Translations under genes and position numbers: made by a program
Assembly: GCA_021295755.1 (NCBI GenBank)
Contig: JAGWBT010000026.1
Span: forward strand, 6,585-51,713
Source of the DNA: Candidatus Poribacteria bacterium
Lineage (GTDB): Bacteria; Poribacteria; WGA-4E; PCPOR2b
Reading direction: 5' to 3'
DNA length: 45,129 bases
Notes under the pieces: model-generated
Told to the model about the DNA's origin: nothing
Databases searched by the model: none
What the model saw: the letters and a program-made list of their open reading frames with translations, nothing else
In this document: positions 7,399 through 16,433 of the stretch, in pieces
Position numbering within the stretch: the stretch's first letter is position 1
Layout: every line of letters starts with the position of its first letter

Positions 7399-8979
7399 AT
7401 GTTTTTCAAACGTCAGAGAACTGTTCCCACGGGCTACGCCGCCTCCAATTTCTTGCTTACCTACTTCGTTGTTGGGTTGGTGATTCTTTCGCTTGCCTTC
7501 GTGTATTATACCCGACGGCTTCTCCAACATAATGAAGTTTTTGTGAAGCAGGTAGAACCATTGGCACATCTTACGGCTGTGCTGCTGAGTCTCAATGATG
7601 GGCAACTCCAAAGCCAACTAAGCCAGATTATTAATAAGGAGTTGTTGACTGAAAGCCGGCTCTCATTTATTATGACAGATGCCGACGATGGTCAAGTCCA
7701 AATCGCTAAAAATCTTAGCGATAAGATTATTGAAAAAAAAATTGATGATGGCATCCCGCTCTCTGACGCTGAGAAGTCAAAACTTATTGATATTCTCAAT
7801 AGGATGAAACGGAACGAACCAATACCGCTCCATAATTTCATGTCTGATGGGTATCTTTATCATGGCGAAGCGGATGCTAATGCAATTGATCGACTCCCGT
7901 TTGTCATCACGGATTTGAAGGACAATCCCCGGCAGTGGAAGATCTGGGATCAATGGCTTAAAGCGGAGATTGCTACGCCGGAGCAATATGAGCGGGCGAA
8001 GAGACTTGTTCATAATTCCAAAGCCATGGGGCGCTTTGTCTTACTGCAAACCAACCCCGGCAGGCCCCTTCAAGGTCATCTGTACTACGAGGTAACCCCT
8101 GACTACATCATCTTCGTTATGCCCATCGTGTTGGTCGTAGTCTTCTCGACCATCTTGATTGTCGGCTTTTTGAGCTATCGACGGATTAAAACCGTGGAGC
8201 AAGCGTCGATTTGGGGTGGGCTTGCAAAGGAGACCGCGCATCAACTCGGCACACCGATTTCTTCCCTGATGGGGTGGGTCGAGCTATCAATGGAGTTGGA
8301 CAAGCAGCAAGGAGACAGCAAGACTACCGAAATTTATGCTAATATGCAGAGCGATCTTACTCGACTCCAACGTATTACAGAACGTTTCGGCAAAATTGGA
8401 TCGTATCCACAACAAACCCGTATCGATATTAACACAGTTATCGGCGATGCCGTTGCTTACTTCCAAAAGCGTTTGCCAAATCTGAGCAAACAGGTTGAAT
8501 TGCGCGTCGTTGACCGCAAACTTCCCGAAATTGTAGCGAATGCAGATCTGTTACAATGGGTTTTTGAAAATCTGATCCGGAATTCACTTGATGCAATAGA
8601 CAAAGAAAATGGCGTCATCGAAATTGACCCACGACTCCATCCAAAGGAGCATCAGATTGTCATCCGGTATAGAGATAATGGACAAGGAATTCCCCGGCAA
8701 AACAGAAATAAAATCTTTCGTCCAGGGATGACAACGAAGAAGCATGGATGGGGACTTGGTTTGACGCTTGTCAAGCGAATCATTGAAGCATATCATCATG
8801 GGCAGATTCGACTCGTTCATACTAGTTCCCAAGGGACAACCTTCGAGATTGTATTGCCCGTAGAAACGGCTGAGGATCAGAAAACAGCTAAACTTCTGAC
8901 GAAAGTGTCACTGTTCTGGATGAAATCTAAGGAGAGAAAGAAAGGGGAACAAAGTGTTAGCGCAAAACATAACACGTAA
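7399..8979 (+). CDS. Membrane sensor histidine kinase (partner of PglZ regulator)
   Basis: This 526-aa kinase has one membrane segment at about 17-37 and a second at about 236-258, enclosing a periplasmic domain of about 200 aa with no recognised fold. The cytoplasmic part has the H-box AKETAHQLGTPISSLMGW with His281. The HATPase domain has the N-box ENLIRNSLDAI, RDNGQGI and GWGLGLTLVK. The QLGTPISSL form of the H-box is the type seen in kinases that accompany PorX-like regulators in Bacteroidetes. No HAMP or PAS domain is evident. The gene overlaps the next by 26 bp and a promoter lies at 7308-7337, so the pair is co-expressed. The signal sensed is unknown. Confidence 0.9.
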   Translation: MFFKRQRTVPTGYAASNFLLTYFVVGLVILSLAFVYYTRRLLQHNEVFVKQVEPLAHLTAVLLSLNDGQLQSQLSQIINKELLTESRLSFIMTDADDGQVQIAKNLSDKIIEKKIDDGIPLSDAEKSKLIDILNRMKRNEPIPLHNFMSDGYLYHGEADANAIDRLPFVITDLKDNPRQWKIWDQWLKAEIATPEQYERAKRLVHNSKAMGRFVLLQTNPGRPLQGHLYYEVTPDYIIFVMPIVLVVVFSTILIVGFLSYRRIKTVEQASIWGGLAKETAHQLGTPISSLMGWVELSMELDKQQGDSKTTEIYANMQSDLTRLQRITERFGKIGSYPQQTRIDINTVIGDAVAYFQKRLPNLSKQVELRVVDRKLPEIVANADLLQWVFENLIRNSLDAIDKENGVIEIDPRLHPKEHQIVIRYRDNGQGIPRQNRNKIFRPGMTTKKHGWGLGLTLVKRIIEAYHHGQIRLVHTSSQGTTFEIVLPVETAEDQKTAKLLTKVSLFWMKSKERKKGEQSVSAKHNT

Positions 8980-10528
8980 AATCCTTTGGGTTGATGACGA
9001 GATTGACGCACTGCAACCCCACATTCTTCTTCTCCGCGAGAAGTCTTACGATGTCACACCAGTTTCCAATGGAACTGATGCGATTTCGTTACTCAAGGAA
9101 TCCTACTACGACGCTGTTTTGCTGGATCAGGTGATGCCAGGGCAAGATGGTATGTCAACATTGGACCGAATCCGTGAAATTAACCCCATACTACCAGTGA
9201 TTATGGTCACGCAAGGCAGCGAAGATCGGTTAATTGATGAGGCGCTAGGAAAACGGGTTAGCGACTTTTTGGTGAAACCCATTGGTGTCGCGCAAATCGC
9301 TTCGACCCTAAAGCGTGTACTGGATCAGACGAATATCGTTGAAGCACAGGTGCCACGTAACTATACCCACGATTTTAACCAAATCCGTGCCACTAAGGAC
9401 GCAGATCCAGACTGGCGGGAATGGATAGAAATCTATCTGAAATTACTCGAGTGGGACCGTGAGTTTAATCACTTGGCACAAACAGGACTTGAAGAAACAC
9501 ATTTAGAGCAAAAAAAAGAATGTAACGCTTTATTTTCTGGTTATGTACAGGAAAACTACCTCCGGTGGTTAAAGGGCGAGGATTCTCCTATTCTGTCTGT
9601 TGATGTTGTTGATAAATTTGTTATCCCCCACCTCCGTGAGGAACGCCAGGTGTATCTGATCGTCGTTGATTGTCTACGACTCGATCATTGGATAGCAATT
9701 GAACCGGTACTCCAACCCTATTTCTATATTGATAGGGATTACTATTTTTCAATTTTACCGAGCGCAACGCTCTACTCGCGTAATGCGATTTTTAGTGGTC
9801 TGTTTCCGCAAGAGCTAGCGGAAAGATTTCCACAGTATTGGCAGGAGGATGCCGCGGACGAAACCAGCACGAATCGTTACGAAAGGCAACTCCTCCAACT
9901 CCAACTCCAACGTGCAGGAATCAAACTTAAATCGGGATTAAAGTACTTTAAGATCTTCGATATCAAAGGTGGCAATGAGTTTATACGCCAAGTTTCTTCG
10001 TTTGATCGAATCAGCCTATCCGCTCTGGTCGTGAATTTCATTGATATGCTGACGCATCAGCGTTCACAGTCAGACATTCTTCAACAGATTGCGCCGGATG
10101 AATCCGCCTTTCAATCTCTAACAAAATCGTGGTTCGCTCACTCGGCGCTATTCGAGATCTTAAAAATCATCTCGAAACAGGATGCCGTTATCGTACTAAC
10201 AGCAGATCACGGTTCGGTCCTCTGTAATCGACCATCAAGAGCGTACGGCAACCGCGAAACCTCTACGAGTCTGCGCTTCAAAGTGGGTACAAATTTAGGC
10301 TGCGATACCGATCAAGCTATTTATATCGATGATCCGAAACGGTATAGACTACCTGCCGAAAACTCAAGTAAAAACTACATTATTGCAAAAGAAGATTATT
10401 ACTTTGTTTACCCCAATCAATTCAATGAATATACCCGCCAGTTCCGAGGTGGTTTCCAACATGGAGGCATCTCAACGGGAGAATTGATTATACCAGTGGT
10501 CACAATGACTCCGCGCGAACAAAATTAA
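8954..10528 (+). CDS. PorX-like response regulator with PglZ domain
   Basis: The 524-aa protein has an N-terminal receiver domain (1-125) with the acidic pocket VDDE at 13-16, phospho-acceptor Asp58 in AVLLDQVMPG and Lys in FLVKPIG. A helical linker is followed by a PglZ/alkaline-phosphatase-fold domain. Metal ligands are visible in VVDCLRLDHW, PSATLYSRNAIFSG (Thr nucleophile region), TADHGS and FQHGGIS. Family knowledge: PorX in Bacteroidetes combines the same domains, acts on small oligonucleotide substrates and controls type IX secretion. Whether that holds here is inference. The GTG start overlaps the kinase gene and has a G-rich SD. An RNase E/G gene lies downstream. Confidence 0.9.
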   Translation: MLAQNITRKILWVDDEIDALQPHILLLREKSYDVTPVSNGTDAISLLKESYYDAVLLDQVMPGQDGMSTLDRIREINPILPVIMVTQGSEDRLIDEALGKRVSDFLVKPIGVAQIASTLKRVLDQTNIVEAQVPRNYTHDFNQIRATKDADPDWREWIEIYLKLLEWDREFNHLAQTGLEETHLEQKKECNALFSGYVQENYLRWLKGEDSPILSVDVVDKFVIPHLREERQVYLIVVDCLRLDHWIAIEPVLQPYFYIDRDYYFSILPSATLYSRNAIFSGLFPQELAERFPQYWQEDAADETSTNRYERQLLQLQLQRAGIKLKSGLKYFKIFDIKGGNEFIRQVSSFDRISLSALVVNFIDMLTHQRSQSDILQQIAPDESAFQSLTKSWFAHSALFEILKIISKQDAVIVLTADHGSVLCNRPSRAYGNRETSTSLRFKVGTNLGCDTDQAIYIDDPKRYRLPAENSSKNYIIAKEDYYFVYPNQFNEYTRQFRGGFQHGGISTGELIIPVVTMTPREQN

Positions 10529-11112
10529 GGTTCTAAACGAATCAGGTTGAAAGAGTGTACTCACAGATAACCTGTGAAGAATTTCGTTGAACAACACTTT
10601 CCGTCTAGTGCGGGCCTATACAAACTCTTCCTCATACCCCACTTACTTTCTTCCCGCTCCTAACGGTCTAGCAGCTTTGGTGTTTATCCTGTTCTCATGA
10701 GGTTTTGTCACGTGTTTAGTGACAGTGGGCGTGCTCATTAATCTTTTAATTTTCAGGTTCTTACAAGATTCTCAATAGTTCAAGAGCTTGGATACAATAC
10801 ATGAAACGTGATCAGCGAAGCACTTCACGTTTCGGTTCTGGATGCCGTCATGGTGAAGATTATCATGAGTTTAGTGATGGTGCAGTAACAGCGAACAAGA
10901 AAACCGTGAAGCTGTATCTATCGTAGGTCTTACGCCGGGGCGATATTGTATGATATGCCCGGATAATGCAAAAGCATACGGATTACCACTATTGATTAAA
11001 ATGATTAAAAGATTACTTTTTCCTAAGCCTGATTGTTTTGTTCGTTGCCTCCATAGATAGACCGGTTGTGAGTTGTGTGACCTCGTTCTTGAACTTAAGG
11101 ACGGAGGCGACA
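10529..11112. other. 584-bp non-coding region, probable RNase E/G leader
   Basis: No convincing gene is present. Two structured elements are visible. A perfect 9-bp stem GAAACGTGA/TCACGTTTC (10803-10811 and 10825-10833) has a 13-nt loop. A second stem pairs GGGC-ATAT with ATAT-GCCC around 10938-10960 with one bulged base. A weaker 6-bp stem TGTCAC/GTGACA lies at 10706-10724. None has a T-run, so they are not typical terminators. A 41-codon frame from ATG 10801 lacks an SD. A long structured leader would suit RNase E-type autoregulation, but this is inference. Confidence 0.4.
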
Positions 11113-12660
11113 ATGGAAAAAGAGATTATCATTTCTGACGATGAGTATGAAACGCGATGTGCCGTACTTGAAGATGGCGTTCTAACCGAGATCGATATTG
11201 AACGCAAAAATGACGAGCATACGCTTAACAACACCTATAAGGGTCGTGTAGAGAACGTGCTTCCGGGTATGCAGATTGCCTTCGTGAACATTGGACTGGA
11301 ACGACACGCTTTTCTGCATATTTCAGATATTGTTCGCGATCTGGAAGAGGATAGTTCCAATGACGATTCTACAAAACTCGATCTAAATAGAAAGTCGAAC
11401 GATTCACCAAAACCCGGAAGGGGATATCCGTATTCTATCAGCGACCTTATTCACCCAAACCAAGAGATCCTAGTGCAGGTTGGAAAAGAGCCGATTGGGA
11501 CAAAGGGACCCCGTGTAACAACCTGTATCACGCTGCCTGGGCGTTATGTTGTCTATCTGCCCACCGCGTCGAACATCGGTGTGTCCCGCCGGATTGAGTC
11601 AGCAGAAGAGAGGCAGCGTCTCAGGGACATTGCTGAAGCGATACGGGCTGACGTCGAGGGTGGATTTATTATTCGGACCTCTGCTGAAGGAAAAAGTGAG
11701 AAAGATTTCGCCACAGAGATTCAGTACCTAGTTGGCCAATGGAAACGGATTGTACAACAGGCCGACAAGATACAGGCTCCTAGCCTTGTCCATAAGGAAC
11801 ACAGTTTCATTGTTCGAGTCATTCGAGATTCATTCACAAGTGAAGTCAAGCGGCTTGTCATTGATTCCAAGGAGCAATATCAGGACGCAATAGACTATCT
11901 TTCATCTTCTGGCTCTGAACTCCGTTCACAGGTCAAGTTCTATGACAAATCTACACCCATTTTTGAAGCCTACGGCATTGATAAAGAAATCAAAAAGGCG
12001 CTGAGTGAAAAAATATGGCTCAAATGTGGTGGGCACCTCGTTATTCAACAGACCGAAGCGATGGTCTCTATTGATGTCAATACAGGGAAATTTGTCGGGA
12101 AAGGAGACCCCGACAGTACCATCTTGAGTGCAAACCTAGAGGCTGTTGAAGAAGTCGTGCGGCAGATTCGTCTAAGAGATCTTGGGGGAATTATCGTCAT
12201 TGATTTTATTGATATGGATGACCCCGAGCATCGACGAATGGTCTATAAGATGCTGCAGCAGGCGTTAGACAAAGATCGGGCTCGAACTAACCTGTTACAC
12301 ATATCCGATCTTGGACTTGTGGAAATGACACGGCAGCGGACCCGTCCCAGTTTAGCGACTGTTCTGACTGAATCTTGTCCCTATTGTGATGGACACGGTT
12401 CAGTCCTTTCAACTGCTACCATCACGATTGATCTGCTCCGATCTATCAAGAAAGCGCAACGGAAATCCCGGAAACGACGTTTGAGGGTGGTTGCAAATGA
12501 ACACATTGTATCCCATCTGCTCGACGAGAAAGCCGGTAGATTGCGCCAACTTGAAAAATCTATGAATATACAGATTCGGCTGCAAGGGGACGCGGATGTG
12601 CATCTTGAGGATTATCAAATCTTTGCAGAAGGTTCAAATCGCGAGATTTACTTGAATTAA
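11113..12660 (+). CDS. rng: Ribonuclease E/G
   Basis: This 515-aa endoribonuclease acts in mRNA turnover and rRNA/tRNA processing. The N-terminal S1 domain is marked by YKGRVENVLPGMQIAFVNIG with an insertion of about 40 residues. The catalytic DNase I-like part has VSIDVNTGKF and IVIDFIDM with the two metal-binding aspartates. ESCPYCDGHG supplies the zinc-link cysteines. The length is that of RNase G/short RNase E, with no C-terminal degradosome scaffold. ATG 11113 is chosen because GGAGGCGACA lies directly before it; the frame is open from 11038. It is followed after 100 bp by rplU-rpmA, a frequent arrangement. Confidence 0.93.
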   Translation: MEKEIIISDDEYETRCAVLEDGVLTEIDIERKNDEHTLNNTYKGRVENVLPGMQIAFVNIGLERHAFLHISDIVRDLEEDSSNDDSTKLDLNRKSNDSPKPGRGYPYSISDLIHPNQEILVQVGKEPIGTKGPRVTTCITLPGRYVVYLPTASNIGVSRRIESAEERQRLRDIAEAIRADVEGGFIIRTSAEGKSEKDFATEIQYLVGQWKRIVQQADKIQAPSLVHKEHSFIVRVIRDSFTSEVKRLVIDSKEQYQDAIDYLSSSGSELRSQVKFYDKSTPIFEAYGIDKEIKKALSEKIWLKCGGHLVIQQTEAMVSIDVNTGKFVGKGDPDSTILSANLEAVEEVVRQIRLRDLGGIIVIDFIDMDDPEHRRMVYKMLQQALDKDRARTNLLHISDLGLVEMTRQRTRPSLATVLTESCPYCDGHGSVLSTATITIDLLRSIKKAQRKSRKRRLRVVANEHIVSHLLDEKAGRLRQLEKSMNIQIRLQGDADVHLEDYQIFAEGSNREIYLN

Positions 12661-12662
12661 CA

Positions 12663-12691
12663 TTGACTGTGGAGAGAATTTCTGTTATAAT
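12663..12691 (+). promoter_or_regulatory. Consensus promoter of rplU-rpmA
   Basis: TTGACT (12663-12668) and TATAAT (12686-12691) have exactly 17 bp between them and start 2 bp after the RNase E/G stop codon, so L21-L27 can be transcribed independently. Confidence 0.85.
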
Positions 12692-12699
12692 TCTTACTC

Positions 12700-12727
12700 G
12701 CGTCCCCGCTTGATTTGCAGGGGACGC
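12700..12727 (+). promoter_or_regulatory. L21 mRNA leader hairpin
   Basis: A perfect 8-bp stem GCGTCCCC/GGGGACGC with a 12-nt loop lies at the very start of the predicted transcript. A run of eight T follows about 15 nt later, just before the rplU SD. Leaders upstream of rplU are known in other bacteria for autoregulation, but this one is not a match I can assign to a known family. Confidence 0.55.
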
Positions 12728-12763
12728 TAACACTACACAGATTTTTTTTAAGGAGAAAGAAAG

Positions 12764-13117
12764 ATGTATGCTGTATTTGCCTCGGGTGGGAAACAGCATC
12801 GTGTTCAGGTGGATACGCTAATTGACATTGAAAAGTTAGATGCGCCTGCCGGTGAAGAAGTGACCCTATCAGAAATATTGGCTATAGGCGATGGTAACGG
12901 CAACGTGCAAGTCGGCACACCATATCTTGAAGATGCCGCTGTCGTCGGCGAAGTAGTACAACAAGCTAAGAACAAAAAAATTATCGTTTTCAAGTCGAAA
13001 AGGCGCAAGGGTTATAAGCGGAAACTTGGACACCGGCAGCAATTTACCCGATTACGCATTACTGAAATACGAGACGGAAATAACGCACCCAACAAGGAAA
13101 ACGAAAATGGCTCATAA
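12764..13117 (+). CDS. rplU: 50S ribosomal protein L21
   Basis: L21 is a large-subunit protein that binds 23S rRNA near L20. This 117-aa protein begins [15 protein letters not shown], the usual start, and has the basic segment [18 protein letters not shown] with the conserved GHRQ signature, followed by TRLRITEI. It extends about 14 residues beyond the typical end with a hydrophilic Asn-rich tail. An SD (AAGGAGAAAGAAAG) precedes the ATG. The 3' end overlaps rpmA by 11 bp, so translation is coupled. Confidence 0.98.
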   Translation: MYAVFASGGKQHRVQVDTLIDIEKLDAPAGEEVTLSEILAIGDGNGNVQVGTPYLEDAAVVGEVVQQAKNKKIIVFKSKRRKGYKRKLGHRQQFTRLRITEIRDGNNAPNKENENGS

Positions 13118-13373
13118 AAAAGGCGGCGGAAGTACGAGTAATGGACGAGATAGTATCGGTAAACGGCTTGGTGTCAAGCGGTTTTCTGGCAGTGTTGTGA
13201 CCGCTGGGAGCATTCTGGTTCGACAGCGAGGCACACACATCCACCCCGGAAGGAACGTTGGGGTTGGGAACGACTACACGCTTTTCTCGAAGATTGATGG
13301 CTATGTCTGGTTTGAGCGGAAGGATAAGTTTCGCAGGAAAATTAGCGTGTATCCACAACGTCCCGAATTCTAG
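13107..13373 (+). CDS. rpmA: 50S ribosomal protein L27
   Basis: L27 sits at the peptidyl-transferase centre of the large subunit. The 88-aa product starts [16 protein letters not shown] and has the conserved [11 protein letters not shown] and [10 protein letters not shown] segments. The N-terminus begins directly with the Ala-His-Lys-Lys form, so the cleaved extension found in Firmicutes is absent. The start at 13107 lies inside the rplU 3' end; the upstream frame to 13026 is not used. A strong terminator follows 30 bp later. Confidence 0.98.
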   Translation: MAHKKGGGSTSNGRDSIGKRLGVKRFSGSVVTAGSILVRQRGTHIHPGRNVGVGNDYTLFSKIDGYVWFERKDKFRRKISVYPQRPEF

Positions 13374-13402
13374 CCGCTTATTCCATTAGATTTGTTAAAT
13401 TC

Positions 13403-13432
13403 AAAGCCTCGTCATTAAGCGAGGCTTTTTTT
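13403..13432 (+). terminator. Rho-independent terminator of rplU-rpmA
   Basis: AAAGCCTCG and CGAGGCTTT form a 9-bp stem with an 8-nt loop, running into a stretch of seven T. Confidence 0.92.
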
Positions 13433-13585
13433 GTTTTCAGACATATGATTACGTGGTAGAATATACCTCCACTCTTTAGCACAGAGCAGATTTTATCGGA
13501 CAGGTCCTATTTGACTCTGCTGAATCCTTGGTAAACTGTTTTATCTCTCATACTTTCTGAAGTTTTCAGACAAGAACTTTGAACC

Positions 13586-16339
13586 ATGTCAAATTGGTAC
13601 TCCCAAAAGATCCCACATCTTCTACATGAATTCAAAACAGACCTCGATCATGGGTTGAGCAGTCAGGAAGCTACTTCCCAACGTGGAAAATACGGCAGCA
13701 ATGAACTCCTGCAAACCCATGACCGTTCATTCTTTGCTCTCTTATTAAGACAATTCGCCAATTTAACAGTCATACTCCTGTTCGTTGTTATTTGCCTCCT
13801 TTTCTACCTTCAACGCACGATTCACGAAATCCTAGTATTTTCGGCCATTCTTTGTTTTCATGTCCTTTGGAGATTCATTCACGCTGGGCGGGCGCACTCT
13901 CAACTTCAGGCTATTAAAACCCATTTAGAGGTCAGTGTATCCGTTATTCGAGATGGGGGTGTTCTCAAACTACCCCCTAACGCCATTGTCCCCGGGGATC
14001 TATTGCTCCTGAAGGAAGGAGACTATGTTCCGGCTGATGCTCGCATCGTTGAGGCTGATGCCTTGGTGGTCGATGAGGCGCCGGTGTTCGGAACGACCGC
14101 CTACACGCACAAAAACGATGAAGATATCTCCACTCCAAATCTGTCACCCAACAAGCAAAGTAATATGATCTTTGCCGGAACCTATGTCTTGGAAGGAGAA
14201 GCACGCGCAATTGTTGTTGGAATCAACGATCAGCTGGAGATAAACCGATCCGATAAGCGTACGCCCGCTATGGTTGACCTAGATGCCGAAGCGGAAGTAC
14301 AGATGGGCCTCTTTTACGATTATTTCCAAATTATCGGGGGAATTTTAGGAGCGGTAGCGATCGGCCTAGCGTTTCTACTTCAAGATAAAAGTGCCCATTG
14401 GAGTGAAATCCTGTTTCTTAGTTTTGGCTTTGTTGTGGCTGCGATTCCAGAAGGGATTGCCTCAGCGAGTCGGGCCATCCTAACCCAACACGCTTATACA
14501 CTTTTACAGAAAGGAGTCGCAATCCGTAATCTTGTCAATTTGGAAAGATTGGGCAAACTTACGACGGTATGCGTTGATGAAGTAGGCAATTTTATGACGG
14601 AGGAGATGGCTGTTTCGCACGTTTTTGTCGATGACAGTCTCGTCGATCGCGAGACGTGGGAAGCTTGGTTGAAATCCCGTGATGAACACATATCGGCTGA
14701 GACTGATGAAGCTACAATTTTAACGGCCTTACCCGATTCAGAAATGCCACGAGAATTTCCGCTGCTAATTCTGCTTGCAAGCCACTGTGCTGCTGATACA
14801 AGCAGGAGTGGTATGGCGGAAGCTTCGACTGTAGTGGAAGTAAGCATCAGCGATACGCTGAACCAAGTTGCCGAAAGAATTGGATTTGACTTGGAGCGTT
14901 ATAATGAAGCCTTCACCAAGATTGATGAACAGATTCAGACATCAGAATGCCCATATAAAACACTCGTTTTTGCACTCCAAGACGGGAAGTTCTTAAAATT
15001 GATGTTCGGTGATGCAGAGGCAATCCTGCAAACTTGCCACCGCATTCAGGTCGATGGAAATGCTAACTACATGAGTTTCGACCAGAAACAGTTGATACAT
15101 CAGGCAATTGAATACCTATCAAATAGCAAAACTCAAGCTTTCGCTGTCGCCTATCGAAACCTAAACACTCCGCCCCCGCTCGAAGATACGCAACATAACA
15201 TGACCTTTTTAGGCTTTATCACTTTTATGGAGTTAGAGTACCCTGATTCAAAGCAGAGTATCCAATCCAGTCTAGATGCAGGACTAAAAATCGTCACAAT
15301 AACAGATAGAGACAGGAATGCCGCTCTAGATATCGCCAAAGAATTGGCTATTGTTCAAGATAAACACGGTGTTGTTACGCAAGAAGACTTGGCTGATTTC
15401 AGTGATGAGCAGTATGAATCGATTGTAAATCGCTTACTTGTATATTGCCGCCCTACCCCTGAACAAAAACAGAACTTGGTACAACATCTAAAGCGTCTCG
15501 GTTATTCTGTTGGATTCTGGGGAAAATCACCACTCGATTTGCGGGCGATGCGAATGGCAGATGTCGGTTTCGCTTCCGCTGCGCGCTCATCCCATATTGT
15601 ACAACACCGCGCAGGGTGTGTAGTACTTAACGAGGGCTTTGGTGTCATCACAGATCTCATGCGTCAGGTCCGTGAATCATATATCAACTTGAGAAGTTCA
15701 ATGCGCTGGCTGCTCTCCTGCAGCCTTGCACAGGTTCTCACGCTTGTCATCGGATACGCGCTACCGCATTTCGCTTTCTTTTTTCCCGCGCTACGTGATT
15801 TACCTATGCCGTTGACCCTGCTGCAGCTGTTCTGGGTTCATTTACTGGTAAGTTTGATACCACTGATGAGTTTGGGATGCGATCGCATCCGTGGTGATAT
15901 TAGATATAGCAGACCGCAAACGATTCCACCCTTCCTATCACGAGCGGATTTCTACGATATGATGCTGCGCAGCATTGTCATCGCATCAATGACTATTTTT
16001 AGTTTTATTCTTACATCTGTAAATACAGATGCGACTCCGCAGAACCCTCATGCCACCGCACAAACGGCAGCATGTACCACATTGATTTTTGGGCTGTTGA
16101 TTTCGAGTTTTCAGTGCCATCGCCTTTTCTGGGAATCTGTTTTTCAAAGGATAAGGGCAAATCTGCCCTTATGTTTTACTATCTTGGCGTGTATTGCGCT
16201 GCATCTCTCTATCGTCTATCTGCCAACAACGCAACAAATATTCGGTTTTGCGCCGCTTATCCAAGAGTGGCAATGGATACTTGCATTCTGTGCCGTTCTC
16301 CTATTTTTGCCCTTGAACCTCACGACTCGGCGCCGTTAG
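13586..16339 (+). CDS. Degenerate P-type ATPase (P2-like), probably catalytically inactive
   Basis: The 917-aa protein has the length, membrane pattern and domain order of a P2-type cation ATPase. It has an N-terminal cation-transporter domain (LSSQEATSQRGKYGSNEL), the A domain, M4 with AIPEG (286-290), P and N domains, and about six C-terminal membrane segments. The catalytic motifs are altered. DKTGT is DEVGN (331-335; the Asp remains, the Lys is Glu). TGES is FGTT (168-171). The KGA region is MFGDAE, TGD is TDR (573-575) and TGDGVND is WGKSPLD (645-651). M6 NLVTDGLP is HLLVSLIP. The surrounding framework, such as PEQKQNLVQHLKRLGY and ADVGFA, is well kept. This suggests a pseudoenzyme or regulator rather than a pump. 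It stands alone behind the rpmA terminator. Confidence 0.85.
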   Translation: MSNWYSQKIPHLLHEFKTDLDHGLSSQEATSQRGKYGSNELLQTHDRSFFALLLRQFANLTVILLFVVICLLFYLQRTIHEILVFSAILCFHVLWRFIHAGRAHSQLQAIKTHLEVSVSVIRDGGVLKLPPNAIVPGDLLLLKEGDYVPADARIVEADALVVDEAPVFGTTAYTHKNDEDISTPNLSPNKQSNMIFAGTYVLEGEARAIVVGINDQLEINRSDKRTPAMVDLDAEAEVQMGLFYDYFQIIGGILGAVAIGLAFLLQDKSAHWSEILFLSFGFVVAAIPEGIASASRAILTQHAYTLLQKGVAIRNLVNLERLGKLTTVCVDEVGNFMTEEMAVSHVFVDDSLVDRETWEAWLKSRDEHISAETDEATILTALPDSEMPREFPLLILLASHCAADTSRSGMAEASTVVEVSISDTLNQVAERIGFDLERYNEAFTKIDEQIQTSECPYKTLVFALQDGKFLKLMFGDAEAILQTCHRIQVDGNANYMSFDQKQLIHQAIEYLSNSKTQAFAVAYRNLNTPPPLEDTQHNMTFLGFITFMELEYPDSKQSIQSSLDAGLKIVTITDRDRNAALDIAKELAIVQDKHGVVTQEDLADFSDEQYESIVNRLLVYCRPTPEQKQNLVQHLKRLGYSVGFWGKSPLDLRAMRMADVGFASAARSSHIVQHRAGCVVLNEGFGVITDLMRQVRESYINLRSSMRWLLSCSLAQVLTLVIGYALPHFAFFFPALRDLPMPLTLLQLFWVHLLVSLIPLMSLGCDRIRGDIRYSRPQTIPPFLSRADFYDMMLRSIVIASMTIFSFILTSVNTDATPQNPHATAQTAACTTLIFGLLISSFQCHRLFWESVFQRIRANLPLCFTILACIALHLSIVYLPTTQQIFGFAPLIQEWQWILAFCAVLLFLPLNLTTRRR

Positions 16340-16433
16340 CACTAATGTCTGAAAAGCTTTCTTGCCCATTTGATATGAATACCCAGATTCATGTTTGGGG
16401 TTGGTAAGGTTCTAGTGCCCTGATTCCCTCAAC

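Noticed and set aside
10801-10926. 41-codon ORF in the RNase E/G leader
   Set aside because: It lacks an SD and a recognisable product, and overlaps the hairpin at 10803-10833; it is probably chance.
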